Positions 24,217-32,362 of a stretch of DNA of 64,000 nt are shown here, piece by piece. Source of the stretch: Agathobaculum ammoniilyticum. Lineage in GTDB: Bacteria > Bacillota > Clostridia > Oscillospirales > Butyricicoccaceae. The notes beneath the pieces are model-generated. The model worked only from the letters and a program-made list of their open reading frames with translations, had not been told where the DNA came from and made no database searches. The stretch lies in the NCBI RefSeq assembly GCF_025567315.1, contig NZ_JAOQJE010000004.1, positions 62,001 through 126,000 on the forward strand, in the 5' to 3' direction. Numbering within the stretch: the first letter of the stretch is position 1; the number at the start of each line of letters is the position of its first letter. The translations under genes were made by a program, and so were the position numbers.

Positions 24217-24428
24217 TCGAGCGCGACCCGCTGCTTGACCTTGCGGCGTTTTACGCGCCGCGCGGTATCACGCCCGAGGAGGTCCGGCGCATGAGCCTGG
24301 CCGATCGGGCGGTGCTGCGGGTCGGACGGGCGCGCTATTACGAGGAAACGCGGCTGGTGACCGCATGGGGCATCGCAACGGCGTTCCCCGCGGAGGAGAA
24401 AAAGGAGGGCGTGCATGGCGAAAAATAA
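23812..24428 (+). CDS. Tail assembly chaperone, -1 frameshift long form
   Basis: Joined product 23812-24213 plus 24213-24428. At A-AAA-AAC (24207-24213) the ribosome can slip back one base and continue K-L-I-E-R-D-P-L-L-D-L, adding 72 codons to the stop at 24428. The extension (F-Y-A-P-R-G-I-T-P-E-E-V) has no start codon of its own with a site. This is the conserved G/G-T arrangement of tailed phages, here one gene before the tape measure. Confidence 0.82.
24207..24213 (+). other. Slippery heptamer A-AAA-AAC
   Basis: In the zero frame the codons are GCA AAA AAC TGA, the classic X-XXY-YYZ pattern immediately followed by the stop. Confidence 0.8.
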
Positions 24429-26097
24429 GGTCATCAACACCGTCCTCAACCTGCGCGACAACATGTCCGGCGGGCTGCTCAAGGCCGCGCAGAACGCGAA
24501 AAAGAGCGGCGCGAAAATCGATGACAGCATGATCCAGTCCACGCGGAAAGTGATTGCGTTTAAGAACAAGGCAGTTTCCGCGATGCAGGAGTTTGCGAAA
24601 AAGTCCACGCTTGCGGCGGGCGCGGCGGTGGGCGGCCTTGCCGCCGCCTTTGTGGCGCTGGACGGCGCGACCGAGGAATACCGCGTGGCGCAGGGCAAGC
24701 TGAACACCGCCTTTGACGCGGCGGGCTTCTCGGCCGACGCGGCGCGCAAAAGCTACCGCAATTTTTACGCGATCCTGGGCGACACGGACACCGCCGCCGA
24801 GGCGAGCCAGCTGCTCGCCAAGCTCGCGCAGAACGAGCGGGACGTCGGCGCCTGGACGCGGATCGCGGCGGGCGTTTCCGGCACCTTTGGCGACAGCCTG
24901 CCCATTGAGGGGCTGATCGAGGCGGCGAACGAGACCGCCAAGGTCGGGCAGGTGACCGGCACGCTGGCCGACGCGCTCAACTGGGCGGGCATCCTGGAGG
25001 ACGATTTTAACGAGCGTCTCTCCGCTTGCGGCTCGGAAGCGGGGCGCAACAAGCTGATTATGGACACGCTGGCGCGCACCTATGAGAGCGCGGCGGAGGC
25101 GTTCTACCAGAACAACAAACAGGTCATCGATGCGCGCCGTAACCAGGCCACGTTGAGCGAGATCACGGCCAAGTTGGGCGATGCCTCCGCGACGGCCAAA
25201 AACAAGCTGTGGGAAATGCTCGGCGCGCAGGCGGACGGCAGCATTCGCGCAGGCTCGGCGCTGGAATGGCTGAACGACAAGGCGACGCAGTTTTCGGACT
25301 GGGTCGCGGGGCTGGACCTGGACGGGCTGAGTACGCAGTTTGACCAGCGGTTCGCGTGGGCAGTGGAAAAGGGCGGCCAGGCGTTCGCGTGGGTGCAGGA
25401 CAACGGCGACACCATTATCCGCGTACTGAAAACGATCGGCGCGGCGTGGGGCATCACGAAGGTGATACAGTTTACCTCCAGCGTCGTGACCGCGGGCAAG
25501 ACGCTCCTGGGCTTTGTCAAAACAGCGGGCGTGCTGATCTCCGCAAATCCCGTTGTGCTTGGTATTGCGGCGGCGGTGGCCGCGGGCGCGCTGCTGATCG
25601 CAAACTGGGACAAGGTCAAGGAGTTTGCCGCCGGCCTGTGGCAAAAGATCAAGGACGTGTTTGGCGGCATCAAGGATGCGATCGTCGGCGCGTTTGACAG
25701 CGCAAAGGACGCGGTCGGCTCGTTTTTCTCCTGGCTGGACGATAAGATCGAGAGCGTGCCGCTGCTGGGGCAGCTATATAAGGGCGCGAAAGGCATCGGC
25801 TCCTCCGTCCTGGATTGGCTGGACGGCGCGACCCGCATCCAGCCGCGCGGCAACGCGCTCGGCACGAGCTACTGGCGCGGCGGTTTGACGCGGGTCAACG
25901 AGCGCGGCGGCGAGATCATCAACCTGCCGAGCGGCGCGCGGATCATCCCACACGACGTATCCGCGCGCATGGCGGGCGGGCCGCAGGTGACGGTAAACGT
26001 CACCGTGGCGGGCAACGTGATCGGCAACCGCCAGTATGCGGACGAGCTGGGAGAAACCATTGTGAGGAAGATTATCCGCGCGTGGGATAACGTATAA
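24415..26097 (+). CDS. Tail tape measure protein
   Basis: A 560-residue Ala/Lys-rich helical protein. Central hydrophobic spans (L-G-I-A-A-A-V-A-A-G-A-L-L) and a C-terminus with G-G-E-I-I-N-L-P-S-G-A-R-I-I-P-H are hallmarks. It sets tail length and helps DNA entry. Fairly short, so the tail should be short. Confidence 0.92.
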   Translation: MAKNKVINTVLNLRDNMSGGLLKAAQNAKKSGAKIDDSMIQSTRKVIAFKNKAVSAMQEFAKKSTLAAGAAVGGLAAAFVALDGATEEYRVAQGKLNTAFDAAGFSADAARKSYRNFYAILGDTDTAAEASQLLAKLAQNERDVGAWTRIAAGVSGTFGDSLPIEGLIEAANETAKVGQVTGTLADALNWAGILEDDFNERLSACGSEAGRNKLIMDTLARTYESAAEAFYQNNKQVIDARRNQATLSEITAKLGDASATAKNKLWEMLGAQADGSIRAGSALEWLNDKATQFSDWVAGLDLDGLSTQFDQRFAWAVEKGGQAFAWVQDNGDTIIRVLKTIGAAWGITKVIQFTSSVVTAGKTLLGFVKTAGVLISANPVVLGIAAAVAAGALLIANWDKVKEFAAGLWQKIKDVFGGIKDAIVGAFDSAKDAVGSFFSWLDDKIESVPLLGQLYKGAKGIGSSVLDWLDGATRIQPRGNALGTSYWRGGLTRVNERGGEIINLPSGARIIPHDVSARMAGGPQVTVNVTVAGNVIGNRQYADELGETIVRKIIRAWDNV

Positions 26098-26101
26098 AGC
26101 A

Positions 26102-26122
26102 AAAGCCGCCCCGGGGAGGGGC
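26102..26122 (-). terminator. Terminator for hicAB
   Basis: GCCGCCCC / GGGGCGGC stem with a 5-nt loop; on the minus strand it is followed by TTTTGCTTT, so it ends the leftward toxin-antitoxin transcript. Confidence 0.7.
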
Positions 26123-26139
26123 GGCAGGGGCTTGCAGGA

Positions 26140-26532
26140 TTATTCGACCTGCAGCTCGCGTTTGAGCGCGGCCTGCAGGACGGCGCTGACGTTCAGATCG
26201 GACTGGCGCGCCTTTTCGTCCAGCCAGGCGGGCAAGGTGACGTTGCGGCGCACCGTGCGGTTATCGTGCGCGCGGCGGTAGGCATCGAAGTCTACATCGA
26301 CCAGCGAGGCGATCTCGCCCGGGGCGCATTCCACTGCAGACAATGCGGACGGTTCAGGGAGCGGCTGTCCGTCGTCCTGCAGGGTAATGCCCATCAGTCC
26401 GATTGCGTCGCGCGCCATGAAGATGGCTTCGGCCATGTCCTCCCCCTGCGTATTGAGCGGGAAGTCCGGCACGGTGACCATATAGCCGCCCTCTTCGCAA
26501 GGCGTGAAGATCACAGGATAGACCTTTTTCAT
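26140..26532 (-). CDS. hicB: HicB-family antitoxin
   Basis: A 130-residue protein with AAAGGAG before ATG 26532. The N-terminal half is the degenerate RNase H-like HicB fold (Y-P-V-I-F-T-P, G-Y-M-V-T-V-P-D-F-P, E-A-I-F-M-A-R-D-A-I); the C-terminal part (N-V-T-L-P-A-W-L-D-E-K-A) is a ribbon-helix-helix. It should neutralise HicA and repress the shared promoter. Confidence 0.9.
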   Translation of the reverse strand: MKKVYPVIFTPCEEGGYMVTVPDFPLNTQGEDMAEAIFMARDAIGLMGITLQDDGQPLPEPSALSAVECAPGEIASLVDVDFDAYRRAHDNRTVRRNVTLPAWLDEKARQSDLNVSAVLQAALKRELQVE

Positions 26533-26579
26533 GTGAAAATTCTCCTTTCAGTATTGCTTCCGGCATATGCGGCGGGGCT

Positions 26580-26753
26580 TTATTTCAGCCCCCGCCGCCT
26601 GATGATCGCTTTTGCAACGGCTTCTTTGATTTCGCGTTGTCGGGAAACCGGCTCGTTATCGGTGCCGTTTGTGTAAATGTCGTGGTTGCCGCCGTCCCGT
26701 TTCAGCCACCAGCCGTTACGTTCCAGTAGTTTTATCAAATCCCGTCTTTTCAT
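26580..26753 (-). CDS. hicA: HicA-family mRNA interferase toxin
   Basis: A 57-residue basic protein with AAGGAGG before ATG 26753. It has the double-stranded RNA-binding-like HicA fold: K-R-R-D-L-I-K-L-L-E, then G-G-N-H-D-I-Y with the catalytic histidine, and R-Q-R-E-I at the end. It comes before hicB, the classical order. The pair sits between the tape measure and baseplate genes on the opposite strand, so it has been inserted into the late operon. Confidence 0.85.
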   Translation of the reverse strand: MKRRDLIKLLERNGWWLKRDGGNHDIYTNGTDNEPVSRQREIKEAVAKAIIRRRGLK

Positions 26754-26775
26754 AAGGTGTCCTCCTTATGATTCT

Positions 26776-26804
26776 ATTATACACATTTAGTGTGTATAAG
26801 TCAA
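26776..26804 (-). promoter_or_regulatory. hicAB promoter and operator
   Basis: On the minus strand TTGACT (26804-26799), 17 bp, TATAAT (26781-26776). The spacer is filled by a perfect 9-bp inverted repeat, TTATACACA/TGTGTATAA (26777-26785 and 26791-26799), the likely HicB operator. Confidence 0.8.
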
Positions 26805-26872
26805 GGGGTTTTTGAAAGAAGGCGGTAAATATTTATAAGGTTATCCTTTCATTCAACAACAACGAGGAGGTC

Positions 26873-27250
26873 ATGGTGCTGCCGCATGTGCCGCCGGACT
26901 TTCCGCTGCCCGAGCCGGAGCAGCACAACGAAACCTATGAGGGCCTGAGCCGCGACTACCGCCGGATCGGCACGCTGGGGCTGCGGCAGTATACATGGGA
27001 GAGCATTTTCCCCGTGGGCCGCCGTTACCCGTTCATGCCGCCGGAGGCGAGCGACAACGGCTGGGACTATGTGGCGTTCTTCCAGCGGGGGCGCGAGCGT
27101 AAAATCCCGTTCCGCATGATCGTGTTGGACAGCGGCGGCGCGTGCCGCCTGAATACGCCTGTCACGGTCGATGCGCTCGACCTCAGCGTGCGGCGCAATG
27201 GGGACATTGCGTACAGCATCCGCTGCACCGAGTACCGGTTTGTCGTGTAA
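26873..27250 (+). CDS. Tail protein between tape measure and hub
   Basis: A 125-residue protein with GAGGAGG before ATG 26873. Contains I-P-F-R-M-I-V and later Y-S-I-R-C-T-E-Y-R. Its place matches XkdP of PBSX, but no LysM motif is seen. Probably a small hub or tail-tip part. Confidence 0.65.
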   Translation: MVLPHVPPDFPLPEPEQHNETYEGLSRDYRRIGTLGLRQYTWESIFPVGRRYPFMPPEASDNGWDYVAFFQRGRERKIPFRMIVLDSGGACRLNTPVTVDALDLSVRRNGDIAYSIRCTEYRFVV

Positions 27251-27262
27251 GGGAGGGACGGC

Positions 27263-28777
27263 ATGGCACAGGAATATGCAGACGAGCATCGTCTGATCCG
27301 CTACCGCGGCGGGCAGGCGCGCGACATCACCGCCTTTGCGGGCAACCTGCAGGCCGTGGACGAGCTGAACGCGCTCAGCGTGGAGCTGTCCTTTGACGTG
27401 ATCACCGCGCCGTGGGACGGCTATGTGGAGAAAAACCTCGTGACGCCGGGCGACAAGCTGCGCCTGGTCAACCACGACAGGACCGTGTTTGCCGGACAGG
27501 TGGAGCGCGTCGGGCTGGACGGCAGCGCGACCGCTTACGACCGCGGCTGGTACCTCAATAAGAGTACGATCATCCTGCAGGCGTCCGGCATAGCGGCGGA
27601 CGAGGCGATCCGGCGCGCCTGCGCCAAGGCGGGCGTGGGCGTGGCCGAGGTGTGCAGCCTGCCTGCCAAAGTCACACAGGTCTGGACGGGCGACACGCCC
27701 GCGGACATCATCAGCGAGATACTGGAGGCGTGCGCGGCCGAGACCGGCAGGCAGTACCAGTATTTTGTGTCGGACGAGGGGCTGACCGTGCGGGAGCTGC
27801 CCACGGCGGCGGTCAAGGCGTACCACAAGCCCGCGGACAATCTCGCGGCGTTTGACATCACCTGGGCGCTGGGGCAGGTTTCGGGCGAGGACAGCATCGC
27901 GGAGCTGCGCAACGCGGTGGTTATCGCCGCCGAGCAGGACGGCAGGGCGTACATTGGTGCGCAGGCGTCGAACGGCGCGAGCGTGGAGCGGTTCGGCTTT
28001 TTGCAGCATGTGGAGACCGTGACGGGCGACCCGGGCGACGCGCGGCTCCGGCAGATAGCAGGCAACCTGCTCGCGCGGCTCGACCGCGTGGGGCGCACGC
28101 GCACCATCAGCGAGATATGGGGCTGCGACGAGGTGACGAGCGGCGTGGTGCTGGATTTCAACAGCCCCGCGTTCGGCGTGTCCGGCCGGAACAGGGTGAC
28201 GCGCGTCACCCACCACTACGGCGGCGCGGGACACACGATGGAGCTGGAACTCGAGGCGCTGGACGAGCCGCGCGCGGCGGGTACAACGGACACGGTGAGC
28301 GTATACGGCCTGCCGGACGATATTGGCAGCGCGGGCGGCGCGGACGGTGTGACGGTAGGCGGTGGGGACGGCTCGGCCGCAGCCTTTGTGTCGGCCGCGC
28401 AGGGAGAAGTCGGCTACCGCGAGGGCGCGGGCAACCGGAACAAATACGGCCAGTGGGCCGGTATGGACGGCGTTGCCTGGTGCGTGATCTTTGTCTGCTG
28501 GTGCGCGGCGCAGGCGGGCGCGCCCATCCCGACCGGATACAGCTATGTCGGGGACATGTCGAGCTATTTCCAGTCGCGCGGGATGTACCGCACGGTGGCG
28601 AGCGGCTACATCCCCAAGGCGGGCGACCTGATGATACAGGGCGACCGGCACATCGGCATCGTGCGCAGCGCGTCCCGCGCGGGTGTGCAGACCGTGGAGG
28701 GCAACTATTCGGACAGCGTGGCAAATGTGACGCGGTATTACAGCGAGATCAGCGGCTTTTGCACGCCGTGGGGGTAA
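27263..28777 (+). CDS. Baseplate hub protein with C-terminal CHAP lysin
   Basis: A 504-residue protein. Residues 1-350 resemble the XkdQ/gpD hub family (L-S-V-E-L-S-F, T-P-G-D-K-L-R-L). Residues about 375-504 are a CHAP peptidoglycan hydrolase with Cys near 407 (V-A-W-C-V-I-F-V) and His near 463 (D-R-H-I-G-I-V). The fusion suggests that the tail tip digests the wall during infection. Confidence 0.85.
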   Translation: MAQEYADEHRLIRYRGGQARDITAFAGNLQAVDELNALSVELSFDVITAPWDGYVEKNLVTPGDKLRLVNHDRTVFAGQVERVGLDGSATAYDRGWYLNKSTIILQASGIAADEAIRRACAKAGVGVAEVCSLPAKVTQVWTGDTPADIISEILEACAAETGRQYQYFVSDEGLTVRELPTAAVKAYHKPADNLAAFDITWALGQVSGEDSIAELRNAVVIAAEQDGRAYIGAQASNGASVERFGFLQHVETVTGDPGDARLRQIAGNLLARLDRVGRTRTISEIWGCDEVTSGVVLDFNSPAFGVSGRNRVTRVTHHYGGAGHTMELELEALDEPRAAGTTDTVSVYGLPDDIGSAGGADGVTVGGGDGSAAAFVSAAQGEVGYREGAGNRNKYGQWAGMDGVAWCVIFVCWCAAQAGAPIPTGYSYVGDMSSYFQSRGMYRTVASGYIPKAGDLMIQGDRHIGIVRSASRAGVQTVEGNYSDSVANVTRYYSEISGFCTPWG

Positions 28778-28783
28778 ACAGGC

Positions 28784-29035
28784 ATGGCATATGATTATGA
28801 AATGGCGCAGCGGCTCCGGCGGCTCGGCCGGTATCAGCCGCCGCCCGCGTGGCATGAGGCGGTATGCGCGGCGGTTTCGCCGCTGGCCTTTTCCGTGATG
28901 GACGGGAACGCCCTCTTTACTGCGGAAAACGGCCTGACCATGACGGCGACCGCCGCCGCGCGGGAGTGGCACAGCGGCGACAAGGCCGCGGCGGTCCTGT
29001 CCGGCGGCTCGCTGCTGGTGATCGACAAAATATGA
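28784..29035 (+). CDS. Small baseplate protein (DUF2577/XkdR-like)
   Basis: An 83-residue protein after the hub. Layout (D-Y-E-M-A-Q-R-L start, then a small beta domain with L-L-V-I-D-K) and position match XkdR. Confidence 0.7.
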   Translation: MAYDYEMAQRLRRLGRYQPPPAWHEAVCAAVSPLAFSVMDGNALFTAENGLTMTATAAAREWHSGDKAAAVLSGGSLLVIDKI

Positions 29036-29036
29036 A

Positions 29037-29057
29037 AAAGCCGCCCCGAGGGGCGGC
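29037..29057 (-). terminator. Terminator for the leftward RNA
   Basis: GCCGCCCC-GA-GGGGCGGC stem; on the minus strand it is followed by TTTTTC, so it can end the leftward RNA of the mirrored-promoter locus. Confidence 0.6.
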
Positions 29058-29062
29058 GAGGA

Positions 29063-29111
29063 TAGACAAAGAACGACGGCGTGTGCTATAATACAGGCGG
29101 ACGCTGTTACA
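29063..29111 (+). promoter_or_regulatory. Rightward promoter of mirrored pair
   Basis: TAGACA (29063-29068), 18 bp, TATAAT (29087-29092), then the shared transcript start block GGACGCTGTTACA (29099-29111). The same arrangement occurs in inverted orientation at 29304-29358. Confidence 0.65.
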
Positions 29112-29167
29112 TATGGCGGTCAGGCTCATTTTCCCCCGTTCGTCTCGGGCGGAGGGAGGTGAGGCGA

Positions 29168-29278
29168 ATGTGGAGAAAAGCCTTTCGGCTTCTGATATGC
29201 GCAAGCGTGCTGCTGCGTATTTTATCCATAAAAGCGTTCTGACCGCTCGGCTGGTACCCAAGCGGTCAGAGGTTTAAC
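29168..29278 (+). CDS. 36-residue peptide, possible type I toxin
   Basis: ORF with a strong GGAGGGAGGTGAGG site before ATG 29168. Basic start (M-W-R-K), hydrophobic stretch (L-L-I-C-A-S-V-L-L), basic end (P-K-R-S-E-V). It lies between two convergent, homologous promoters, so an antisense RNA would cover it. This design fits a type I toxin-antitoxin locus; the peptide family is not one I can name. Confidence 0.5.
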
Positions 29279-29303
29279 TTTGATTGCATAAGGGCCTGAT
29301 CGT

Positions 29304-29358
29304 TGTAACAGCGTCCCTTTGTATCTGTATTATAACGCGCGCGCCCCGTCTTTGTCAA
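29304..29358 (-). promoter_or_regulatory. Leftward promoter of mirrored pair
   Basis: On the minus strand TTGACA (29358-29353), 18 bp, TATAAT (29334-29329), then GGACGCTGTTACA (29316-29304). It would make an RNA antisense to the 36-residue ORF, ending at the 29037-29057 stem. Confidence 0.65.
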
Positions 29359-29388
29359 GCACGGCAAGGACGGGGCGCTTTTGTTTTG
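29341..29388 (+). terminator. Rightward terminator
   Basis: GCGCCCCGTC pairs with GACGGGGCGC around an 18-nt loop, followed by TTTTGTTTTG. It would end the rightward RNA before the next baseplate gene. Confidence 0.65.
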
Positions 29389-29403
29389 CAGGGAGGTGCA
29401 TCA

Positions 29404-29862
29404 ATGACGCAGACCATTTTTCCGGTGATCCCGACCGACATCCCTGCGCAGGCGGCGGCCGGCATCGGCCGCGCGCCCGCGTTCCAGTGGGAGGAGGACG
29501 GCCGGAGCGGGGCGTTCCAGCTGGTGGACGGGGCGCTGAAAGAGCGGACGGGCGTGGAAGCGGTCAAACAGTGGTTTGAGCTGATGCTGCGGCAGACGCC
29601 GGGCGCTGTGCCGGTTTACCGCACGGACAGCTCGACCCAGCCGGGCGTGGACCGCACGCTGCTCGACCGCCGCATGCCGGAGGGCTGGGTGCAGGCCGAA
29701 ATCGAGCGGAACGTCCGCGAGACGGCGGCGTTCTGCCCGGCGGTGCGCACGGTGGACAGCTTCGCGTTTACGCGGCTGCGGCGCGGCCTGCAGGTGGCGT
29801 TCACCGCGCGCCTGCACACGGAGGAAACAGTGGAGGTGAGCGCCTATGTCGGCGGCGAGTGA
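29404..29862 (+). CDS. DUF2634/XkdS-like baseplate protein
   Basis: A 152-residue protein with GGGAGG before ATG 29404. F-Q-W, then a conserved small-protein core (W-F-E-L-M-L-R-Q-T, R-R-M-P-E-G-W). Located before the J-like gene as in PBSX; part of the wedge. Confidence 0.75.
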   Translation: MTQTIFPVIPTDIPAQAAAGIGRAPAFQWEEDGRSGAFQLVDGALKERTGVEAVKQWFELMLRQTPGAVPVYRTDSSTQPGVDRTLLDRRMPEGWVQAEIERNVRETAAFCPAVRTVDSFAFTRLRRGLQVAFTARLHTEETVEVSAYVGGE

Positions 29863-30910
29863 TATCCTGCAGGAGTTGCTGGCGGCAATGCCGGACAGCT
29901 ACCAGAAAACCATCGGCTTCCCCACCTACGACCTGCTGGCGGCCGCCGCCCTGCGCATGGAGGGGACGGACGCCGAGCTTGAGGCGGCGAAAGCCAAGCT
30001 CGACCCCGAAAACCTGACGGGGGACGAGCTGGACCGCTATATCTTCCCGCGCACCGGCCTGGAGCGCCGTCAGGCGACGTTCGCGCACGGCGTGGTGCAT
30101 GTGACCGGCACGGGGACCGTGAGCGAGGGCGACCTGTTTGAGAGCGGGGGCGGCGTGCAGTTTTACGCCACGCAGGCCGTCCAGATCACCGGCGAGGGCG
30201 ATGTACCCGTGACCTGCCGTCAGGACGGGGCGGCGGGCAACCTGCCCGCGCACAGCGTGACGCAGATGCCGGTGACGATCGCGGGCATATCGGCCTGCGA
30301 CAACCCCGCGCCCATGACCGGCGGCTACGACGAGGAGGACGACGCGGCCTATTACGAGCGGCATCTGCTCAAGGTGCGCACGCCGCCCACGTCGGGCAAC
30401 ATCTACCAGTACCAAAGCTGGGCGCTGGAGGTCGCGGGCGTGGGCCGTGTGAAGGTGTTCCCGCTGGGCCACGGGGACAACACGGTGGACGTGGTGCTGG
30501 TGGACAGCACGGGCCAGCCCGCGGCTGAGGAGCTGGTAAAGTCGGTGCAGGACTACATCGATCCGGACAGCACGGGCGAGGGCTACGGGCAGGCTCCGAT
30601 CGGGGCGCGGTGCTATGTCAGCGCGGCGACGGGAAAGGCCGTTGCCGTCTCCTGCACGGTGTCCAAGCTGAACACCGGAGACGAGGACGGGACAGTGACC
30701 GCAGCGGTCAAGGCGGCGATTGCGGCCTATCTGGCCGAGATCGCGTTTGAGCAGGATTTTGTCAGCTACGGCCAGATCGCGGCGGCGATCCTGAGCGCGG
30801 AGGGCGTACTGGATTTTGAAAACCTTGCGGTAAACGGCGGCACGGCCAACGTTGCCATAGGGGAGCGGGAGTGCGCCGTGCTCGGGGAGGTGGCAGTTAC
30901 CTATGCCTGA
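29846..30910 (+). CDS. Baseplate J-like wedge protein (XkdT)
   Basis: A 354-residue protein overlapping the previous gene. D-R-Y-I-F-P-R-T-G-L-E-R near residue 65, G-G-Y-D-E-E-D-D-A-A-Y-Y-E-R near 165 and T-V-D-V-V-L-V-D are gpJ family hallmarks. It forms baseplate wedges. It contains copy 5 of the 17-bp repeat. Confidence 0.9.
   Translation: MSAASDILQELLAAMPDSYQKTIGFPTYDLLAAAALRMEGTDAELEAAKAKLDPENLTGDELDRYIFPRTGLERRQATFAHGVVHVTGTGTVSEGDLFESGGGVQFYATQAVQITGEGDVPVTCRQDGAAGNLPAHSVTQMPVTIAGISACDNPAPMTGGYDEEDDAAYYERHLLKVRTPPTSGNIYQYQSWALEVAGVGRVKVFPLGHGDNTVDVVLVDSTGQPAAEELVKSVQDYIDPDSTGEGYGQAPIGARCYVSAATGKAVAVSCTVSKLNTGDEDGTVTAAVKAAIAAYLAEIAFEQDFVSYGQIAAAILSAEGVLDFENLAVNGGTANVAIGERECAVLGEVAVTYA
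30660..30676 (+). repeat. Dispersed 17-bp quasi-palindrome, copy 5
   Basis: TGTCCAAGCTGAACACC inside the J-like gene; 15 of 17 match the consensus and GG precedes it as in copy 4. Confidence 0.4.
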
Positions 30911-31448
30911 ATATGACGACATGCTGCGCAGCCTGCCGTCCGCATACCGGCGCGACCCGTGGGTGACCGGCCTGCTGGGCGCGGTGGCGGGCGTGGACAG
31001 CGCCCAGCGCGCGGACGCCGCCGAGACCGCGGACCAGATGTTTCTGGACAGCATGACCTGGCTGCTGCCTGTTGAGGAGCGCGAGGCGGGGCTGACGCCC
31101 GAAAAGGGCGCGTCCATCGAGGACCGGCGCGCGGCGCTGGCCGCGAAATGGCGCAGCCTGTCCGGCAAGTGCGACATTGAGCTGATCCGCACCATCTGCG
31201 GGAGCTGGAACGGCATTGCGGCCGAGGTGACCTATGACGGGGTATCGTGCGTTACGATCCTGTTCCGCTCCACGGCGGGCATGCCAGGCAACATGGAGAG
31301 TGTGCGGCGCGCGCTGCGCGAGGTCATCCCCGCACACCTGCGGTATGAGATCACCGCGGCGCTGCTGCGCCAGGGCGGGAGCCGGACGTACAGCGCGGCC
31401 GCAGGGACGCGGGCCAAACATTACGGAGAACACGAGGTGATGCTATGA
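30903..31448 (+). CDS. DUF2313/XkdU-like wedge protein
   Basis: A 181-residue protein overlapping gpJ. M-T-W-L-L-P-V-E-E-R-E-A-G-L and a C-terminal V-I-P-A-H-L-R-Y-E-I are typical of the gpI/YmfQ family that links baseplate to fibre. Confidence 0.85.
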   Translation: MPEYDDMLRSLPSAYRRDPWVTGLLGAVAGVDSAQRADAAETADQMFLDSMTWLLPVEEREAGLTPEKGASIEDRRAALAAKWRSLSGKCDIELIRTICGSWNGIAAEVTYDGVSCVTILFRSTAGMPGNMESVRRALREVIPAHLRYEITAALLRQGGSRTYSAAAGTRAKHYGEHEVML

Positions 31449-32362
31449 GTTGGACAAATGCGGCCATCACGGCCGCGGGACACGCCCTGCAGGCGGCGCT
31501 CGTCGGCACGGGCAAGGGGCTGGTATTCACGCGCGCGGCAAGCGGCGCGGGGCTGGCCGCCGGAACGCTGGAGGAGCAGACCGCAGTCACGGACGAGCGG
31601 CAGGCGCTTTCCCTGCAGCCCGCGCAGGTGCTGGAGGGCGCAAAGGTACGGGTGCGGGCGGTACTGGTCAACACCGGCCTTTCGGCGGGCTACACCATGC
31701 GCCAGCTTGGCTTTTACGCGCGCGCCGAAGACAGCGGGGACGAGGTGCTGTATGCGCTGGTGCAGGACGAGGCGGGCGACCCCATCCCAGCCGCAGCGGA
31801 AAGCCCGGGCTTTTCGGTGGACTGGACGTATGTTTTTAGTTTTGGCAACGCGGCCGAGGTGACGGTGGAGCTGGACCCTGCGGGCGTGATCGGCTGGGGC
31901 GCGGTTGGCCAGCCGGACGGCGTGGCGGGACTTGGGCCGGACGGCAAGGTGCCGGAGGAGCAGCTGCCGGATATGACGGTCGATTTGTCCGGCGACAAGG
32001 CGGCCGGTATCCTGCCGCTGGCAAAGGGCGGCACGGGCGCGTCAGCGGCGCAGGGCGCGCGGACTAATTTAGAGGTGGCAAAGCCGGTGCGGACGACGGC
32101 GTCGTTCCCCACGAGCGGTTGGGCGCTGTCCGGCAGCGTATACACGCAGACGGTGAGCTGCAGCGTGGCGAAAGCGACGATGAAATACGCCAACATCGGC
32201 CCGCAGTACTCCACGGATGCGTCCGCGCGCAAACTGGAGCAGGAGGCGTATGCCCTGATCGCCTATGTCGATACCGCGGACGGGCAGCTTGTGGCTACCT
32301 GCTGGGGCAACGAGAAGCCCGCGGTCAACCTGACGCTGATATTCGAGGGAGGGGTGGACTGA
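31445..32362 (+). CDS. Tail fibre protein with collar-type N-terminus
   Basis: A 305-residue protein with ATGA overlap. Residues 1-130 fit the tail-fibre attachment domain (T-N-A-A-I-T-A-A-G, M-R-Q-L-G-F-Y-A-R). The linker carries G-P-D-G-K-V-P-E-E-Q-L-P and P-L-A-K-G-G-T-G-A-S, repeats usual in fibres. The C-terminus is a small tip domain. It is followed by a series of small separate tip cassettes. Confidence 0.85.
   Translation: MSWTNAAITAAGHALQAALVGTGKGLVFTRAASGAGLAAGTLEEQTAVTDERQALSLQPAQVLEGAKVRVRAVLVNTGLSAGYTMRQLGFYARAEDSGDEVLYALVQDEAGDPIPAAAESPGFSVDWTYVFSFGNAAEVTVELDPAGVIGWGAVGQPDGVAGLGPDGKVPEEQLPDMTVDLSGDKAAGILPLAKGGTGASAAQGARTNLEVAKPVRTTASFPTSGWALSGSVYTQTVSCSVAKATMKYANIGPQYSTDASARKLEQEAYALIAYVDTADGQLVATCWGNEKPAVNLTLIFEGGVD

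Noticed and set aside
26849..28972. 707-codon minus-strand ORF
   Set aside because: Opposite-strand shadow of the hub protein with CHAP domain; His/Arg-rich chance sequence common in high-GC DNA.
29239..29271. CTGACCGCT/AGCGGTCAG stem as the toxin-locus terminator
   Set aside because: It lies inside the peptide ORF and has no clear U run; the outer stems with U runs are better terminators.
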